64,000 nucleotides of DNA from Rhodoligotrophos defluvii (GTDB lineage: Bacteria; Pseudomonadota; Alphaproteobacteria; Rhizobiales; Im1), in NCBI RefSeq assembly GCF_005281615.1, contig NZ_SZZM01000001.1, forward strand, positions 1,831,455 to 1,895,454, given 5' to 3'. The notes under the pieces are model-generated. The model was given only the letters and a program-made list of their open reading frames with translations. It did not search any database and was not told the origin of the DNA. Position numbers and translations under genes: made by a program. This document shows positions 26,128-37,115 of this stretch, piece by piece; the stretch's first letter is position 1; every line of letters begins with the position of its first letter.

Positions 26128-26478
26128 ATGACCCACACCTTGACCATGAACCAGGCGCTGAAGCTCTGGCAGACGATCCATCTCGACCTGGTCAAGGATG
26201 GCCAGCCGGATCTCTCCGCGCGGCAGACCGCCATCCTGTTGTCGGTCTATCTGGAGCCTCCGCCTCACACGATCCGTGCCTTGGCCGCCAGGCTTTCAGT
26301 AACCAAGCCGGTGATCACAAGAGCACTCGACAGCATGGGCAAAGAAGGGTTGATTAGCCGGAGGCGTGACCAAAATGATCGCCGCAACGTGCTGGTTCAG
26401 CGTACAGTAAAGGGATCGCTCTTCTTGGAGCATCTTGGCGATCTGATCATTGCGCATGCACAGAGGGCGACATCATGA
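26128..26478 (+). CDS. MarR family transcriptional regulator
   Basis: The 116-residue protein contains a winged helix: RALAARLSVTKPVITRALDSM is the recognition helix region and SRRRDQNDRRNVLVQRT the wing. ATG at 26128 is preferred to a TTG 27 bases earlier. It is short for MarR (about 140) because the C-terminal dimerisation helix is brief. It overlaps the NlpC/P60 gene (ATGA), an arrangement conserved in several Rhizobiales. Confidence 0.88.
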   Translation: MTHTLTMNQALKLWQTIHLDLVKDGQPDLSARQTAILLSVYLEPPPHTIRALAARLSVTKPVITRALDSMGKEGLISRRRDQNDRRNVLVQRTVKGSLFLEHLGDLIIAHAQRATS

Positions 26479-27320
26479 CCGTTCTTGACCGCCGCATCAC
26501 CCCTTTCCGGAGCGACTTGGCGGCCGACTGGTTGAAGGGCACGGTCGAGGCGGCGCGCTTCGTCGCGCCCACGCTCATGCGGGTCTCGGTGCCGGCGCTC
26601 GGCATGCGGGCCTCGCCCCGTTTCGATGCGCCCCACACGACCGAAGCGCTCATGGGCGAGGCGGTCCGTGTCTTCGAAATCACCGAAGGTTGGGCCTGGG
26701 CGCAGCTCGTGGACGACGGCTATGTCGGCTATCTTCCGTCGGAGGGATTGGCCGCGGACGAGGGGGAGCCCACGCACCGGGTCACCGCGCCGTGCACCAC
26801 CCTCTACCCCGCGCCGAACATCAAGACCCAGCCGACCCTCACCGTCAGCCTCGGCGCCAGGCTCAGGGCCACCGGCGAGGCCGACGGCTTCGTGCGCACG
26901 GCGAGCGGGATGTTCGCCTTCGCCAAGCATGTCAGGCCGGTCGGCGAAACCGTCAGCGACTTTGTTTCGGTTGCAGAACGGTTCTTGGGCGCGCCATACG
27001 TGTGGGGCGGACGGCAATGGACGGGCATAGACTGTTCCGGCCTGGTGCAGGTCGCGCTGCAGGCGCAGGGTGCGCCATGCCCGCGCGACAGCGACATGCA
27101 GGAAGCCAGCCTAGGTCGCCCGCTTGATCCCCGCGACCTCGCAAAGCTGCGGCGGGGCGACCTGGTGTTCTGGCCCGGGCATGTGGGCATCATGGCCGAC
27201 GCCGAAACGCTGCTGCACGCCACCGGCCATTACATGCAGGTGGTGCTGGAGCCGTTGCGCGAAGCGGTCGAGCGCATCCGTCAGCAGGGCACTGAGGTCC
27301 GCAGCATCAGGCGGCTCTGA
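26475..27320 (+). CDS. NlpC/P60 family C40 peptidase with SH3 domains
   Basis: This 281-residue protein has two bacterial SH3-type segments (about 30-90 and 95-155) and a C-terminal cysteine peptidase domain with catalytic C187 (DCSGLVQ) and H236 (GHVGIM). Such proteins cleave gamma-D-glutamyl-diaminopimelate or recycle muropeptides. No signal peptide is visible, so action in the cytoplasm on recycled peptides or export by another route are both possible. It is translationally coupled to the MarR gene. Confidence 0.92.
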   Translation: MTVLDRRITPFRSDLAADWLKGTVEAARFVAPTLMRVSVPALGMRASPRFDAPHTTEALMGEAVRVFEITEGWAWAQLVDDGYVGYLPSEGLAADEGEPTHRVTAPCTTLYPAPNIKTQPTLTVSLGARLRATGEADGFVRTASGMFAFAKHVRPVGETVSDFVSVAERFLGAPYVWGGRQWTGIDCSGLVQVALQAQGAPCPRDSDMQEASLGRPLDPRDLAKLRRGDLVFWPGHVGIMADAETLLHATGHYMQVVLEPLREAVERIRQQGTEVRSIRRL

Positions 27321-27322
27321 CC

Positions 27323-29725
27323 TCAGCTACGCAGGCTGGCGCCGGTCGCCTTCGTTGCCTGGGCCACGATGCGGGCCGATATGGCCTCGATCTCCTCGTC
27401 GGTGAGGGTCTTGGTCTGCGGCTGCAGCATGACCTCGATGCCGATCGATTTCTTGCCCGGCCCGAGCGCCCGCTCCGCCGCCTCGCCTTCGAACAGATCG
27501 AACACCGACACCGCGGCGATGAACTGCTTGTCCGCACCCTTCACCGCCCGCACCAGCTTGTCCGCCGGCACGTCCCGGTCGAGCACGAAGGCGAAGTCGC
27601 GGGTCAGCGGCATCAGGTCCGACTGGACCAGCGCCGGCCGAGCCGTGCCCTTGGCCCGCCGGTCGGGAATGGCATTCAGCACGACCTCGAAGCCGACCAG
27701 TGGCCCCTTCACGTCCATGGCCTCCAGCACGCGCGGGTGCAGTTCGCCGAACCAGCCGAGCTGGTTCTTGGGGCCGAGCTGCAGCGTGCCGCAACGCCCC
27801 GGGTGGAACCAGGCCGGTCCACCTTGCACCACTTGCAGCGAGTCCATCGGCGCGCCCGCCGCTTCGAGCAGCGCCAGCGCGTCCGCCTTGGCGTCGAACA
27901 GATCCACCGCCGCCGGCTGGCCGGACCAATGGCGCCCGCTCTTGCGTCCGCGGCGCACGCCGGTCGCCCGCAGGGTTTCGTCCGCCGGCGCATCGCCCGC
28001 ATAGGCCGGTCCCACCTCGAACAGGCCCACATCGCCGAAGCCGCGCGCCATGTTCCGCCCCACCGCGGCGATCAGCGTGGGCAGGATCGACGGGCGCATA
28101 TCCGACAGTTCCGACGAGATCGGGTTGGCAAGCTCGAGCTCCGGGGTGCCGCCGCCGAACAGCTCCGCCTGCCGCTTGGACACGAACGACCAGGTCACCG
28201 CCTCGTTGAGGCCGCGCGCCGCCAGCACCCGCTCGGCGATCGCGGCGCGGCGCTGCAAGGGCGTCAGCACCAGGCGCGCCACCGGGTGCGGCCGGTCCAT
28301 GGGCGCAGGCGGGATGTTGTCGAGGCCGACGATACGGCAGACCTCCTCCACCAGGTCGGCTTCGCCATGCACATCCGGCCGCCATGAGGGCACACGGCAG
28401 ACCAGGCCCTCATCCGTCTCCGTCACCCCGAAGCCCAGGGCTTCCAGAATGCGCCTCTGCTCAGGAACGGTCACGTCGGCCCCGCCCAGGGTGCGCACCC
28501 GGTCCTTGCGCAGGGTGTAGCTGCGCTCGTGGTCGGGCACCTTGCCGGCAACGACCAGCTCGGATGCCTCGCCCCCACACAGCTCCAGGATCATGGCCGT
28601 GCCGAGCTCGGCACCCGCTTGCACGAAGCATGGGTCGGCCCCGCGCTCGAACCGGTAGCGGGCATCGCTCTGGATGCCTAGCTTGCGTCCGGTTTGCGCC
28701 GTGCGCACCGCATCGAAATAGGCGGACTCGAGGAACACCGTGGTGGTCTCATCCGTGCAGCCGGAATGCTCCCCGCCCATGATGCCGCCGATCCCCTCCG
28801 GGCCCGCATCGTCGGCAATGACCACCATGCCCGGCTCGAGCCGGTAGGTCCTGCCGTCCAGCGCCAGGATCTCCTCGCCCGCCCGTGCCGAGCGCGCGAC
28901 GATGTTGCCCTTCACCTTGTCGGCGTCGAACACGTGCAGCGGCCGGCCATAGCCGTAGGTGATGTAGTTGGTGATGTCGACCAGCGCCGAGATGGGCCGC
29001 AGCCCGATGGCACGCAGGCGCCGCTGCAGCCAGGCCGGCGAGGGGCCGTTCTTCACCCCGCGAATGGTGCGGCCCACGAACAGCGGACAGCCCTCCGGGT
29101 CCTCGGTGCGCACCGAAATGGGCGAGGCGAAGCGGCCCGGTATCTCCGGCACGGCGAGCGGCTTGAGCTTGCCCAGCCCTTTGGCGGCAAGGTCGCGGGC
29201 GATTCCGTACACGCCCAAGGCATCTGGCCGGTTGGGCGTCACCGAAATATCGACTACCGGGTCGTCCAGCCCGAGCGCCGTCGCCGCCGGTGTGCCCACC
29301 GGGAAGTCCTCCGCAAGGTCGATAATGCCCTCGTGCTCGTCGGAGATCAGGAGCTCCCGTTCCGAGCAGAGCATGCCGTTCGATTCGACGCCCCGGATGC
29401 TTGCCTTGGTCAGGTCGAGCCCGGTACCCGGGATATGCGTGCCCACGGGCGCAAAGATGCCGCGCAGGCCGGTGCGCGCGTTGGGCGCGCCGCACACCAC
29501 CTGCAGCACGCCCGCATCGGTTTCGACCGTGCACACCCTGAGCCGCTCCGCATTGGGATGCTGCACTGCCTCGCGCACATAGGCCACCCTGAACGGCGCC
29601 AGCGCTTCGCGCAGATCGGTCACGCTCTCCACCTCGAAGCCGCAGCCGACGAGCCCGTCGAGAATGGCTTCCAGCGGCGCGTCGGTCTCCAGATGCTCCT
29701 TGAGCCAGCCAAGGGTGAATTTCAT
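27323..29725 (-). CDS. pheT: Phenylalanine-tRNA ligase beta subunit
   Basis: The 800-residue subunit starts [12 protein letters not shown] and has the tRNA-binding EMAP-like domain (about 40-150), B3/B4 editing domain, B5 domain and a C-terminal ferredoxin-fold anticodon-binding domain ([13 protein letters not shown]). Together with PheS it charges tRNA-Phe as an alpha2-beta2 tetramer. The start overlaps the pheS stop (ATGA). Open frame upstream of this ATG lies inside pheS and is not coding. Confidence 0.97.
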   Translation of the reverse strand: MKFTLGWLKEHLETDAPLEAILDGLVGCGFEVESVTDLREALAPFRVAYVREAVQHPNAERLRVCTVETDAGVLQVVCGAPNARTGLRGIFAPVGTHIPGTGLDLTKASIRGVESNGMLCSERELLISDEHEGIIDLAEDFPVGTPAATALGLDDPVVDISVTPNRPDALGVYGIARDLAAKGLGKLKPLAVPEIPGRFASPISVRTEDPEGCPLFVGRTIRGVKNGPSPAWLQRRLRAIGLRPISALVDITNYITYGYGRPLHVFDADKVKGNIVARSARAGEEILALDGRTYRLEPGMVVIADDAGPEGIGGIMGGEHSGCTDETTTVFLESAYFDAVRTAQTGRKLGIQSDARYRFERGADPCFVQAGAELGTAMILELCGGEASELVVAGKVPDHERSYTLRKDRVRTLGGADVTVPEQRRILEALGFGVTETDEGLVCRVPSWRPDVHGEADLVEEVCRIVGLDNIPPAPMDRPHPVARLVLTPLQRRAAIAERVLAARGLNEAVTWSFVSKRQAELFGGGTPELELANPISSELSDMRPSILPTLIAAVGRNMARGFGDVGLFEVGPAYAGDAPADETLRATGVRRGRKSGRHWSGQPAAVDLFDAKADALALLEAAGAPMDSLQVVQGGPAWFHPGRCGTLQLGPKNQLGWFGELHPRVLEAMDVKGPLVGFEVVLNAIPDRRAKGTARPALVQSDLMPLTRDFAFVLDRDVPADKLVRAVKGADKQFIAAVSVFDLFEGEAAERALGPGKKSIGIEVMLQPQTKTLTDEEIEAISARIVAQATKATGASLRS

Positions 29726-30795
29726 GACAGTCCTCCCGCCAGGGTGGGCAGGTCCAGCGCGCTGAAGCCATAGTGGCGCAGCCAGCGCAGATCGGCCTCG
29801 AAGAAGGCGCGCAAATCCGGGATGCCGTATTTGAGCATGGCGATGCGGTCGAGCCCCATGCCGAAGGCGAAGCCCTGATAGCGCGCGGGATCGACACCGG
29901 ACGCTATGAGCACATTGGGGTGCACCATGCCGGAGCCGAGGATCTCCAGCCAGCTGTCCCCTTCGCCGATGCGGATCTGCCCGCCCTCCCGCCGGTAGCC
30001 GATGTCCACCTCCATGGACGGCTCGGTGAACGGGAAATGGGAGGCGCGGAACCGCATCTTCACCTTGTCCACCTCGAAGAAGGCCTTGCAGAACTCCTCC
30101 AGCACCCATTTCAGGTGGCCGAGATGGGTGGTCTCGTCGATCACCAGCCCCTCGATCTGGTGGAACATCGGCGTGTGCGTCTGGTCGCTGTCCGAGCGGA
30201 AGGTGCGCCCGGGCGCGATGATGCGGATGGGCGGCTCTTGCGCCAGCATGGTGCGGATCTGCACCGGCGACGTGTGGGTGCGCAGCACCTTGCGCGTCCC
30301 GTCCGGCTTTTCCCTCAGATAGAACGTATCGTGCTCCTGCCGCGCCGGATGCTCCGGCGGAATGTTCAGGGCGGTGAAGTTGTAGAAATCGTCCTCGATA
30401 TGCGGCCCCTCGGCCACCGCGAAACCGAGATCGCCGAAAATCTGGATCACCTCGTCATAGACGTGCCGCACCGGGTGGATCGTGCCGCGCGCCTCGGGCC
30501 GGACGGGCAGGGTGACATCCACGGTCTCGGTGGCAAGCCGCGCCTCGAGCGCCTGCTCCTTCAGAGCCTCGCGCCGCGCCGCGATCGCGTCCGTCACCCG
30601 GTCCTTCAGGCTGTTGAGCAGCGGGCCCTGCTGCTTGCGCTCCTCCGGCGTCATCGCGCCGAGCCCTTTCATGAGCTCGGGGATGACCCCCTTCTTGCCC
30701 AGGGCTGCAACTCGCGCCGCTTCCAGCGACGGCTCGTCGGCCGCGGCGGCGATTCCATCGAGGAGCTCGCGCTCCAGGGTGTCGATCCGGTTCAT
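29722..30795 (-). CDS. pheS: Phenylalanine-tRNA ligase alpha subunit
   Basis: The 357-residue catalytic subunit has an N-terminal coiled coil, then class II motifs: [12 protein letters not shown], motif 2 [18 protein letters not shown] and motif 3 [14 protein letters not shown]. The alanine/glycine specificity pocket appears intact. ATG at 30795 follows GGATTTGAG. It is separated from rplT by 168 bases containing two hairpins. Confidence 0.97.
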   Translation of the reverse strand: MNRIDTLERELLDGIAAAADEPSLEAARVAALGKKGVIPELMKGLGAMTPEERKQQGPLLNSLKDRVTDAIAARREALKEQALEARLATETVDVTLPVRPEARGTIHPVRHVYDEVIQIFGDLGFAVAEGPHIEDDFYNFTALNIPPEHPARQEHDTFYLREKPDGTRKVLRTHTSPVQIRTMLAQEPPIRIIAPGRTFRSDSDQTHTPMFHQIEGLVIDETTHLGHLKWVLEEFCKAFFEVDKVKMRFRASHFPFTEPSMEVDIGYRREGGQIRIGEGDSWLEILGSGMVHPNVLIASGVDPARYQGFAFGMGLDRIAMLKYGIPDLRAFFEADLRWLRHYGFSALDLPTLAGGLS

Positions 30796-30836
30796 CGTCT
30801 CAAATCCGTCAGCGGTAATGGCAGAAAACACGGAAA

Positions 30837-30881
30837 GGCCGAGCTCACGCGCCCCGCATGAGCTGCGGCGTGGGCTCGGCC
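30837..30881 (-). terminator. Hairpin with T-rich tail between rplT and pheS
   Basis: Fourteen-base arms GGCCGAGCYCACGC pair with one mismatch and enclose an inner GCCGCAG/TGCGGGGC stem. On the minus strand it is followed by TTTCCGTGTTTT. It can end the rpmI-rplT transcript or attenuate read-through into pheST, whose start lies 42 bases further on. Confidence 0.6.
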
Positions 30882-30923
30882 AAAGACCGGATAACCATCG
30901 TGTCCGCGAGAGAGGCGCGGGCA

Positions 30924-30947
30924 GCGGCCGAGAGGGCTCCCGGCCGC
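30924..30947 (-). other. Small hairpin after rplT
   Basis: Perfect 7-base arms GCGGCCG/CGGCCGC around a 10-base loop lie 17 bases after the rplT stop. With the larger hairpin downstream it may form an attenuator pair. There is no T tract, so it is not a terminator alone. Confidence 0.4.
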
Positions 30948-30963
30948 GAGACGTGGGCTGAGC

Positions 30964-31317
30964 CTACAGGGCCGCCTTCGCCGTCTCGACCAGCGCCTTG
31001 AATGCCGCGGGCTCACGCACGGCGAGATCGGCAAGAACCTTGCGGTCCACCTGCACACCGGCCTTGTCGAGCCCGTTGATAAATCGGCCATAGGTCAGGC
31101 CGAGCTCGCGCGCCGCCGCGTTGATCCGCTGGATCCACAGCGCACGGAAGTTGCGCTTGCGCACCCGGCGGTCGCGATAGGCATATTGGTTGGCTCTCTC
31201 CACCGCCTGCTTGGCCACGCGGAAGATGTTCTTCCGGCGGCCGTAATAGCCGGCGGCCTGCTTGACCACCTTGCGGTGGCGGGCGTGTGCGGTGACCCCG
31301 CGCTTGACGCGTGCCAT
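30964..31317 (-). CDS. rplT: 50S ribosomal protein L20
   Basis: The 117-residue protein begins [20 protein letters not shown] and is rich in basic residues in its N-terminal half, as expected for the L20 extension that threads into 23S r[23 protein letters not shown] is the conserved C-terminal core. It follows rpmI by 22 bases in one transcript. Confidence 0.98.
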   Translation of the reverse strand: MARVKRGVTAHARHRKVVKQAAGYYGRRKNIFRVAKQAVERANQYAYRDRRVRKRNFRALWIQRINAAARELGLTYGRFINGLDKAGVQVDRKVLADLAVREPAAFKALVETAKAAL

Positions 31318-31339
31318 GGCTGCTCTCCTCTATGTCCGA

Positions 31340-31540
31340 TCAACGCCCATACGGCAGGAAGTGCCGCACGATCTGAGCATCGCTCTCGTTGAGGATGGTG
31401 GTGCCGCGCTGGTCGCGGATCTGGCGGTTGGTGCGCTTGATCATGCCATGGCGCTTGCCGGACTGGTTCGCCCGCACCTTGCCGGTGCCGGTGAAGCTGA
31501 AGCGCTTCTTCACCGCCGACTTGTTCTTCATCTTGGGCAT
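31340..31540 (-). CDS. rpmI: 50S ribosomal protein L35
   Basis: The 66-residue basic protein starts [20 protein letters not shown], the L35 signature. It is the first gene of an rpmI-rplT transcript with its own promoter; unlike in many bacteria infC is not directly upstream. Confidence 0.98.
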   Translation of the reverse strand: MPKMKNKSAVKKRFSFTGTGKVRANQSGKRHGMIKRTNRQIRDQRGTTILNESDAQIVRHFLPYGR

Positions 31541-31686
31541 TTTGCTTCCTTTCGTGAAACAGCATAAGGACGCCTCTGCCGCTCCCCTTGCGCCGCAAGA
31601 GCAGGGTGAAAGACGCCGCTTCGGATTGAAGCCTTCGGAGCCGACACGGCATGCCCTTGTGAAGCCGGCCAGCTCGATGCGAGCAG

Positions 31687-31715
31687 CTTATAGGACGAGC
31701 GCGCCCGAGATGCAA
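31687..31715 (-). promoter_or_regulatory. Promoter of rpmI-rplT
   Basis: TTGCAT-N17-TATAAG reads toward rpmI on the minus strand, giving a leader of about 140 bases. The rest of the 316-base gap between rpmI and the transporter gene shows no gene. The leader could carry an L20 autoregulatory structure, but I did not recognise a specific fold. Confidence 0.6.
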
Positions 31716-31856
31716 CCATGCGCGTGACGCAAGCCTGACCTGCTCTGGCCAGTTTGCCCTTGCAGCGCGCCTGGCCGACTGGGAAAGATGAGGGTGCGCA
31801 TCCACCAAATCGGGGCCCCAGGTTCGTGCTGAACGGCGGCCCCAGGAACTCCCGCC

Positions 31857-32780
31857 GTGTCATCCCGCCTCTACGGCAATCTCGCCGGCGTCTTTTCCAT
31901 GCTGGTCTGGTCGACTGGCCTGCCCGCCGCCGCGGAGGTCCTGAAGACCTGGCACCCGCTGCTGGTCATGCCGGTTCGCATGGCGCTGGCCGGCGTCGTT
32001 CTCTCCCTCGTGGTGCTTGCCTGGAACAGCCTGCCCAGGCTCACCCTTCAGCTCGGCAAGGACATCATGCTGGCCGGGTCGGCCATGGGCATCTCAGGCT
32101 TGTTCCTGGTCTGGGGCCAGGCCTTTGCCCACCCGGTGAACGTGGCGATCATCGTTGCCTCCATGCCGGCGATTTCCGCGGCCGTCGGCATGCTCACCGG
32201 GCGCGAGCGGTTGACCGTCACCATTGCGCTTGGCGTCGCCCTGGCCATGGCCGGCGGCATCGTCACCATCGCTGGCCGGGAGCATGGCGGGCCGGAGCGC
32301 GTCGCCCTCGGCCTGGGCGAGCTGCTCGTGTTCATCTCCACCGTGCTGTTCGTGTTGTTCACGCGCATCTCGGTCGACCGCCTTGGCAACATGTCGGACC
32401 TTGCGCGGGCCGCCGTCACCACCACCGCCTCGAGCCTGGTCACCGCGCCGATCGCCGTGATCGCCGGCCTCCTGGGCCTGGCTGAGCTGAACTATGCTCT
32501 CGATGCGAAATCTGTCGGGCTGCTGGTCTGGCTTGGCTGCATCGGGATCGGGCTGTCTTCGGTGTTCTGGATGGCGGCCTGCCGGATGCTGGGCGTCACG
32601 GTGGCCTCCATGCACAACAACATGATCCCCTTCTATACCATGCTGTTCGCGCTGCTGCTGGGGCAGGCGGTCTCGCTGGTCCAGGCGCTGGGCGGCGTGC
32701 TTGTCATTTGCGGAGCCGTGCTCGCGCAACTGCAATTTCGGTCACTCAAGTTCCGACCGAAAGGCGGGCAGGGCGTTTAG
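31857..32780 (+). CDS. DMT/EamA family transporter
   Basis: The 307-residue protein has ten predicted membrane helices in two EamA repeats (FSMLVWSTGLPAAAEVLKTW in the first and LLVWLGCIGIGLSSVFWMAA in the second). It belongs to the drug/metabolite transporter superfamily, usually exporters of amino acids or small metabolites. It starts with GTG. It separates rpmI-rplT from infC and is read in the opposite direction, so it is probably a later insertion into that ribosomal cluster. Confidence 0.88.
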   Translation: MSSRLYGNLAGVFSMLVWSTGLPAAAEVLKTWHPLLVMPVRMALAGVVLSLVVLAWNSLPRLTLQLGKDIMLAGSAMGISGLFLVWGQAFAHPVNVAIIVASMPAISAAVGMLTGRERLTVTIALGVALAMAGGIVTIAGREHGGPERVALGLGELLVFISTVLFVLFTRISVDRLGNMSDLARAAVTTTASSLVTAPIAVIAGLLGLAELNYALDAKSVGLLVWLGCIGIGLSSVFWMAACRMLGVTVASMHNNMIPFYTMLFALLLGQAVSLVQALGGVLVICGAVLAQLQFRSLKFRPKGGQGV

Positions 32781-32799
32781 AGCATTTCCTAGGGCGTCA

Positions 32800-32822
32800 G
32801 GCCCCTCCCGCCGGGAGAGGCC
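32800..32822. terminator. Hairpin between convergent transporter and infC genes
   Basis: Ten-base arms GGCCCCTCCC/GGGAGAGGCC with one mismatch and a 3-base loop lie in the 55-base gap of two converging genes. There is no T tract on either side, so termination may depend on the hairpin alone or on Rho. Confidence 0.45.
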
Positions 32823-32835
32823 CCGGACGGCAATA

Positions 32836-33375
32836 TCAGCGCGGTGCCAGAACCATGATCATCTGCCGGCCTTCGAGCCGCGGTTCCAGCTCGACTTTGG
32901 CACGGTCGATGATGTCCGCACGCACCCGCTCCAGCAGCTTCATACCGAGATCCTGATGCGCCATCTCGCGGCCACGGAAGCGCAAGGTCACCTTGACCTT
33001 GTCGCCCTCGTCGAAGAACCGCTGCATGGACCGCATCTTCACGTCATAGTCGTGCGTGTCGATGTTCGGACGCATCTTGATCTCCTTGATCTCGATGGTC
33101 TTCTGCTTCTTGCGGGCTTCGTTCGTGCGCTTTTGGGTCTGGTATTTGAGCTTGCCGTAATCCAGGATCTTGCAGACCGGCGGTTGCGCGTTCGGTGAGA
33201 CCTCCACGAGGTCGAGGCCTGCGTCCATGGCAAGCTCGATCGCGTCCTCGGTTCTCATGATGCCGCGCTTCTCGCCATCCTGGTCGATGACCAGAACCTC
33301 GCGAGCCTGGATACGGTCGTTGGCGCGTGGACCATCGTCTCGGGTCGGCGGCGCTTTGAAGGGTCTGCGGACGAT
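32836..33375 (-). CDS. infC: Translation initiation factor IF-3 (AUC start)
   Basis: The protein is 179 residues, the family length, if read from an ATC codon at 33375. The N-terminal domain continues in frame upstream of the first ATG with [17 protein letters not shown], a conserved IF-3 start, and AGGAG lies 8 bases before the ATC. The first ATG (33258) would cut off 39 residues of the N-terminal domain. Rare starts (AUU, AUC, AUA) are the rule for infC and let IF-3 repress its own translation. The C-terminal domain ([15 protein letters not shown]) is complete. Confidence 0.93.
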   Translation of the reverse strand: MVRRPFKAPPTRDDGPRANDRIQAREVLVIDQDGEKRGIMRTEDAIELAMDAGLDLVEVSPNAQPPVCKILDYGKLKYQTQKRTNEARKKQKTIEIKEIKMRPNIDTHDYDVKMRSMQRFFDEGDKVKVTLRFRGREMAHQDLGMKLLERVRADIIDRAKVELEPRLEGRQMIMVLAPR

Positions 33376-33555
33376 CTTGATATCTCCTATGCTGTTGATC
33401 CGAAGGGCTGCCTGTCAGCCTGACGATCAGGTATCGCTCGGCTGCAGATATTTGCGAGCCAAGGCCACATATCAATCTTGAACTCAAAGCGGCAAGTCAA
33501 GCACAGGCTTCACCTTACACCACTAAAAGCTTTAGACCTGGTTAGGTAACGCCCC

Positions 33556-34398
33556 ATGAGCACACCCGTCGCCTATCACCGCGCATGCTCCACCCGCCTG
33601 GCCTTCCTCCACGACGGGCCGAACCACCCGCACCGATGCGGCCTGTTTTGGCTCGGCGGCTTCAAGTCGGTCATGACCGGCGAGAAGGCCACCCGCCTTG
33701 CGCAATGGGCCGTATCCCAAGGGCGCAGCATGCTGCGATTCGACTATTCCGGCCATGGCGCGTCGGGCGGAGAATTCAGGCAAGGCACAATCTCGCGCTG
33801 GCTCGACGAGGCGGTCGTCATCTTCCGCGAGGTGGCGCCGGGCCCGCGCATCATCCTCGGCTCCAGCATGGGCGGCTGGTTGGCCCTGCTCTTGGCCAAG
33901 CGGCTCAACGAGCATTTTCCGGACGACGTGGGGCGGGTGCATGGCCTGGTGCTGCTTGCGCCCGCTACAGATATGACCGCGCAGCTCATCCGACAAGGGA
34001 TGACCGCCGAGGAGCGGGAATGCCTTGCGCGCGAGGGCGTCGTGGCGCGGCCGTCCATCTATGGCGACGGCCCCTACGAATTCACGCGACAGCTGCTCGA
34101 TGACGGCGATCTTCATCAGCTTTTGAACGCCGCTTATCCGGCCGCAGTTCCCGTCCGCATCCTGCATGGTGAGCAGGACGAGGCGGTACCCTGGCAGCAC
34201 GGGCTCGCCACCTACAGCATGATCGAGGGAGACGACGTGACCTTCACCTTGGTCAAGGGCGGCGACCACCGCTTGTCCGACGAGCGCTCGCTGGATCTGC
34301 TGGTCACCACGGCCGCCGCGCTCTGCACCAGGGCGGATGCCGTCATTGCGCAGCGGCAACCAGCGCCTGCAGACCCTCCCGATAGGTCGGATACTTGA
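33556..34398 (+). CDS. Alpha/beta hydrolase (ABHD10-like)
   Basis: The 280-residue enzyme has the nucleophile elbow GSSMGGW (serine near residue 101), an acidic residue in HGEQDEAVPW and a histidine in GGDHRLSD, completing the catalytic triad. The overall pattern, with FDYSGHGASGG, resembles ABHD10-type depalmitoylases/glucuronide esterases. Its last 56 bases overlap the end of the convergent SDR gene. The natural substrate is unknown. Confidence 0.87.
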   Translation: MSTPVAYHRACSTRLAFLHDGPNHPHRCGLFWLGGFKSVMTGEKATRLAQWAVSQGRSMLRFDYSGHGASGGEFRQGTISRWLDEAVVIFREVAPGPRIILGSSMGGWLALLLAKRLNEHFPDDVGRVHGLVLLAPATDMTAQLIRQGMTAEERECLAREGVVARPSIYGDGPYEFTRQLLDDGDLHQLLNAAYPAAVPVRILHGEQDEAVPWQHGLATYSMIEGDDVTFTLVKGGDHRLSDERSLDLLVTTAAALCTRADAVIAQRQPAPADPPDRSDT

Positions 34399-35217
34399 AG
34401 CTGTAGTCCAGCTCTTCACGCACCCGGGCATTGCAAACCCGCTTGCTCCCCGCAAAGAAGCCGCGCGCCACCGCCGAAAGCTCCGCCTCTTCGAACGGAA
34501 TGGCGGGTGGCGTCTCCACCCCGAGCAGGCGGGCGGCGTAGGCGATGACCTCTTCGGGCGGGGAAGGCTCGTTGTCTGCCACGTTGTACACGCGGCCGGG
34601 GTTGGGCTTAGCGACCGAGGCCGCCAAGATGCCGACGATATCGTCGCGATGGACACGCCCCACGAAGTGATTCGGCTTGATGATCCTGCGGGCTTTGCCC
34701 TGCCGCACCGCTTCGATCTGGTTGCGGCCATCCGGCCCGTAGATCCCCGCCAGGCGAAAGATGTGCACGGGAAGTCCGGAACGGGCGCCGAGCGCCTGCC
34801 ACTGCCCTTCGGCCAGCACCCGCCGGCCGCCGCGGTCGGTGCTCGGCACGGTGGGCGCGTCCTCGTCCACCCACGCCCCGGCGTGGTCGCCATAAACGCC
34901 GGTGGTCGAAAGGTAGCCCGCCCAGTCCATAGGCCCGGCATGGCGGGCGAGATCTTCGCCATGCAGCTTCAGGAACGGGTCGCCGTCATCGTCCGGCGGA
35001 ATGGACGCCAGCACGTGAGTGACGCCGGCGAGCAGCCCGTCGATATCGACCAGCGGCCCTTCGCCGTCGAACACCACCATGCGAAAGCCTTGCCCCTCCA
35101 GCTGCTTCGCCTTCTCTGCACTGCGTGTGGTGCCGGCAACCGTCCAGCCCAAATCGCGCATCCGCCGCGCGAATTCGCGCGCGCAATAACCCATCCCCAG
35201 GCAAAGCAGGCTCTTGC

Positions 35218-35221
<4 letters not shown>
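34343..35221 (-). CDS. SDR family NAD(P)-dependent epimerase-like protein
   Basis: This 292-residue extended-type SDR starts [19 protein letters not shown], a variant Rossmann motif (GxGYxxR) seen in YeeZ-like proteins. Other blocks are STTGVYGDH with the catalytic tyrosine region and [13 protein letters not shown]. It overlaps queG by 4 bases and is the last gene of the NDUFA9-GST-queG-SDR run. The function of YeeZ-like proteins is not established. Confidence 0.86.
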
Positions 35222-36336
<1,115 letters not shown>

Positions 36337-36360
36337 GCCCCGAGATAGGGAGCAAGGGGC

Positions 36361-37062
36361 TCAGAAGTCCAGATCCGCGTAGATCCGTGGCGGCGGCATG
36401 CCGCGGATGTGGTCGGCCAGCAGCGGCCGGAAGGAGGGTCGCGATTTGATGCGCTGGTACCATGCCTTGGCGGAGGCGCTCACGCCCCAGGGCACGTCGC
36501 CGAGATAGTCGAGGCAGGAGAGGTGGGCCGCGGCCGCGAGATCGGCTTGGGTCAGGTCGTCGCCAGCCAGCCAGTTCCGGTGCTCCGCCAGGGTGCCGAT
36601 ATAGTCGAGGTGAGCGCGGATATTGTGCAGGGCTGCCCGCACAGCGTTCATGTTGGTGGGCCCGCCGCCCTTGCCCGGTGGCGCGAGGCGGCGTTCCACC
36701 TTCTCCGTGAGGATCAGCCGGCTCACCTCCCGGTGGAACTTCACGTCGAACCACGCCACCAGCCGCCTGGTCTCCGCGCGCTGAGCCGGCGTGTTACCGA
36801 GCAGCGTGCGCCCGCGTTGCCCATCGGCCGAACCGCCGCGGGTTTCTTCCAGATAGTCGGCCAGGGCCTCCACCCCGGGGATCACCGTCTGGTCGTCCTC
36901 GATGAAGATCGGCAGCGTGCCGGCAGGGTTGAGCAGCAGAAGCTCGTCCGGGTTGTCCCACGGCTTCTCCTCGATGACCTCGGCCTCGATCCCCAGCTCG
37001 CCGAGCATGAGCCTGATCCGGCGCGAAAACGGGTCGAGCATATAGTGGATCAGCTGAGGCAT
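36361..37062 (-). CDS. Glutathione S-transferase family protein
   Basis: This 233-residue protein has the N-terminal thioredoxin-like half (LIHYMLDPFSRRIRLMLGEL) and a helical C-terminal half with the conserved DLTQADLAAAAHLS capping region. LNPAGTLPIF includes the cis-proline. It sits between an NDUFA9-like gene and queG in one transcription direction. It differs from the GST near 9 kb and is not a duplicate. Confidence 0.9.
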   Translation of the reverse strand: MPQLIHYMLDPFSRRIRLMLGELGIEAEVIEEKPWDNPDELLLLNPAGTLPIFIEDDQTVIPGVEALADYLEETRGGSADGQRGRTLLGNTPAQRAETRRLVAWFDVKFHREVSRLILTEKVERRLAPPGKGGGPTNMNAVRAALHNIRAHLDYIGTLAEHRNWLAGDDLTQADLAAAAHLSCLDYLGDVPWGVSASAKAWYQRIKSRPSFRPLLADHIRGMPPPRIYADLDF

Positions 37063-37115
37063 TCAGGTCCGTGGCGTCCCGTTGAGCTGAGATGGGAAAG
37101 GGCCGAAGGGCGGGC

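Noticed and set aside
33039-33258. infC starting at the first ATG (33258)
   Set aside because: This would remove the conserved N-terminal segment; the upstream in-frame sequence with ribosome site and AUC start is convincing.
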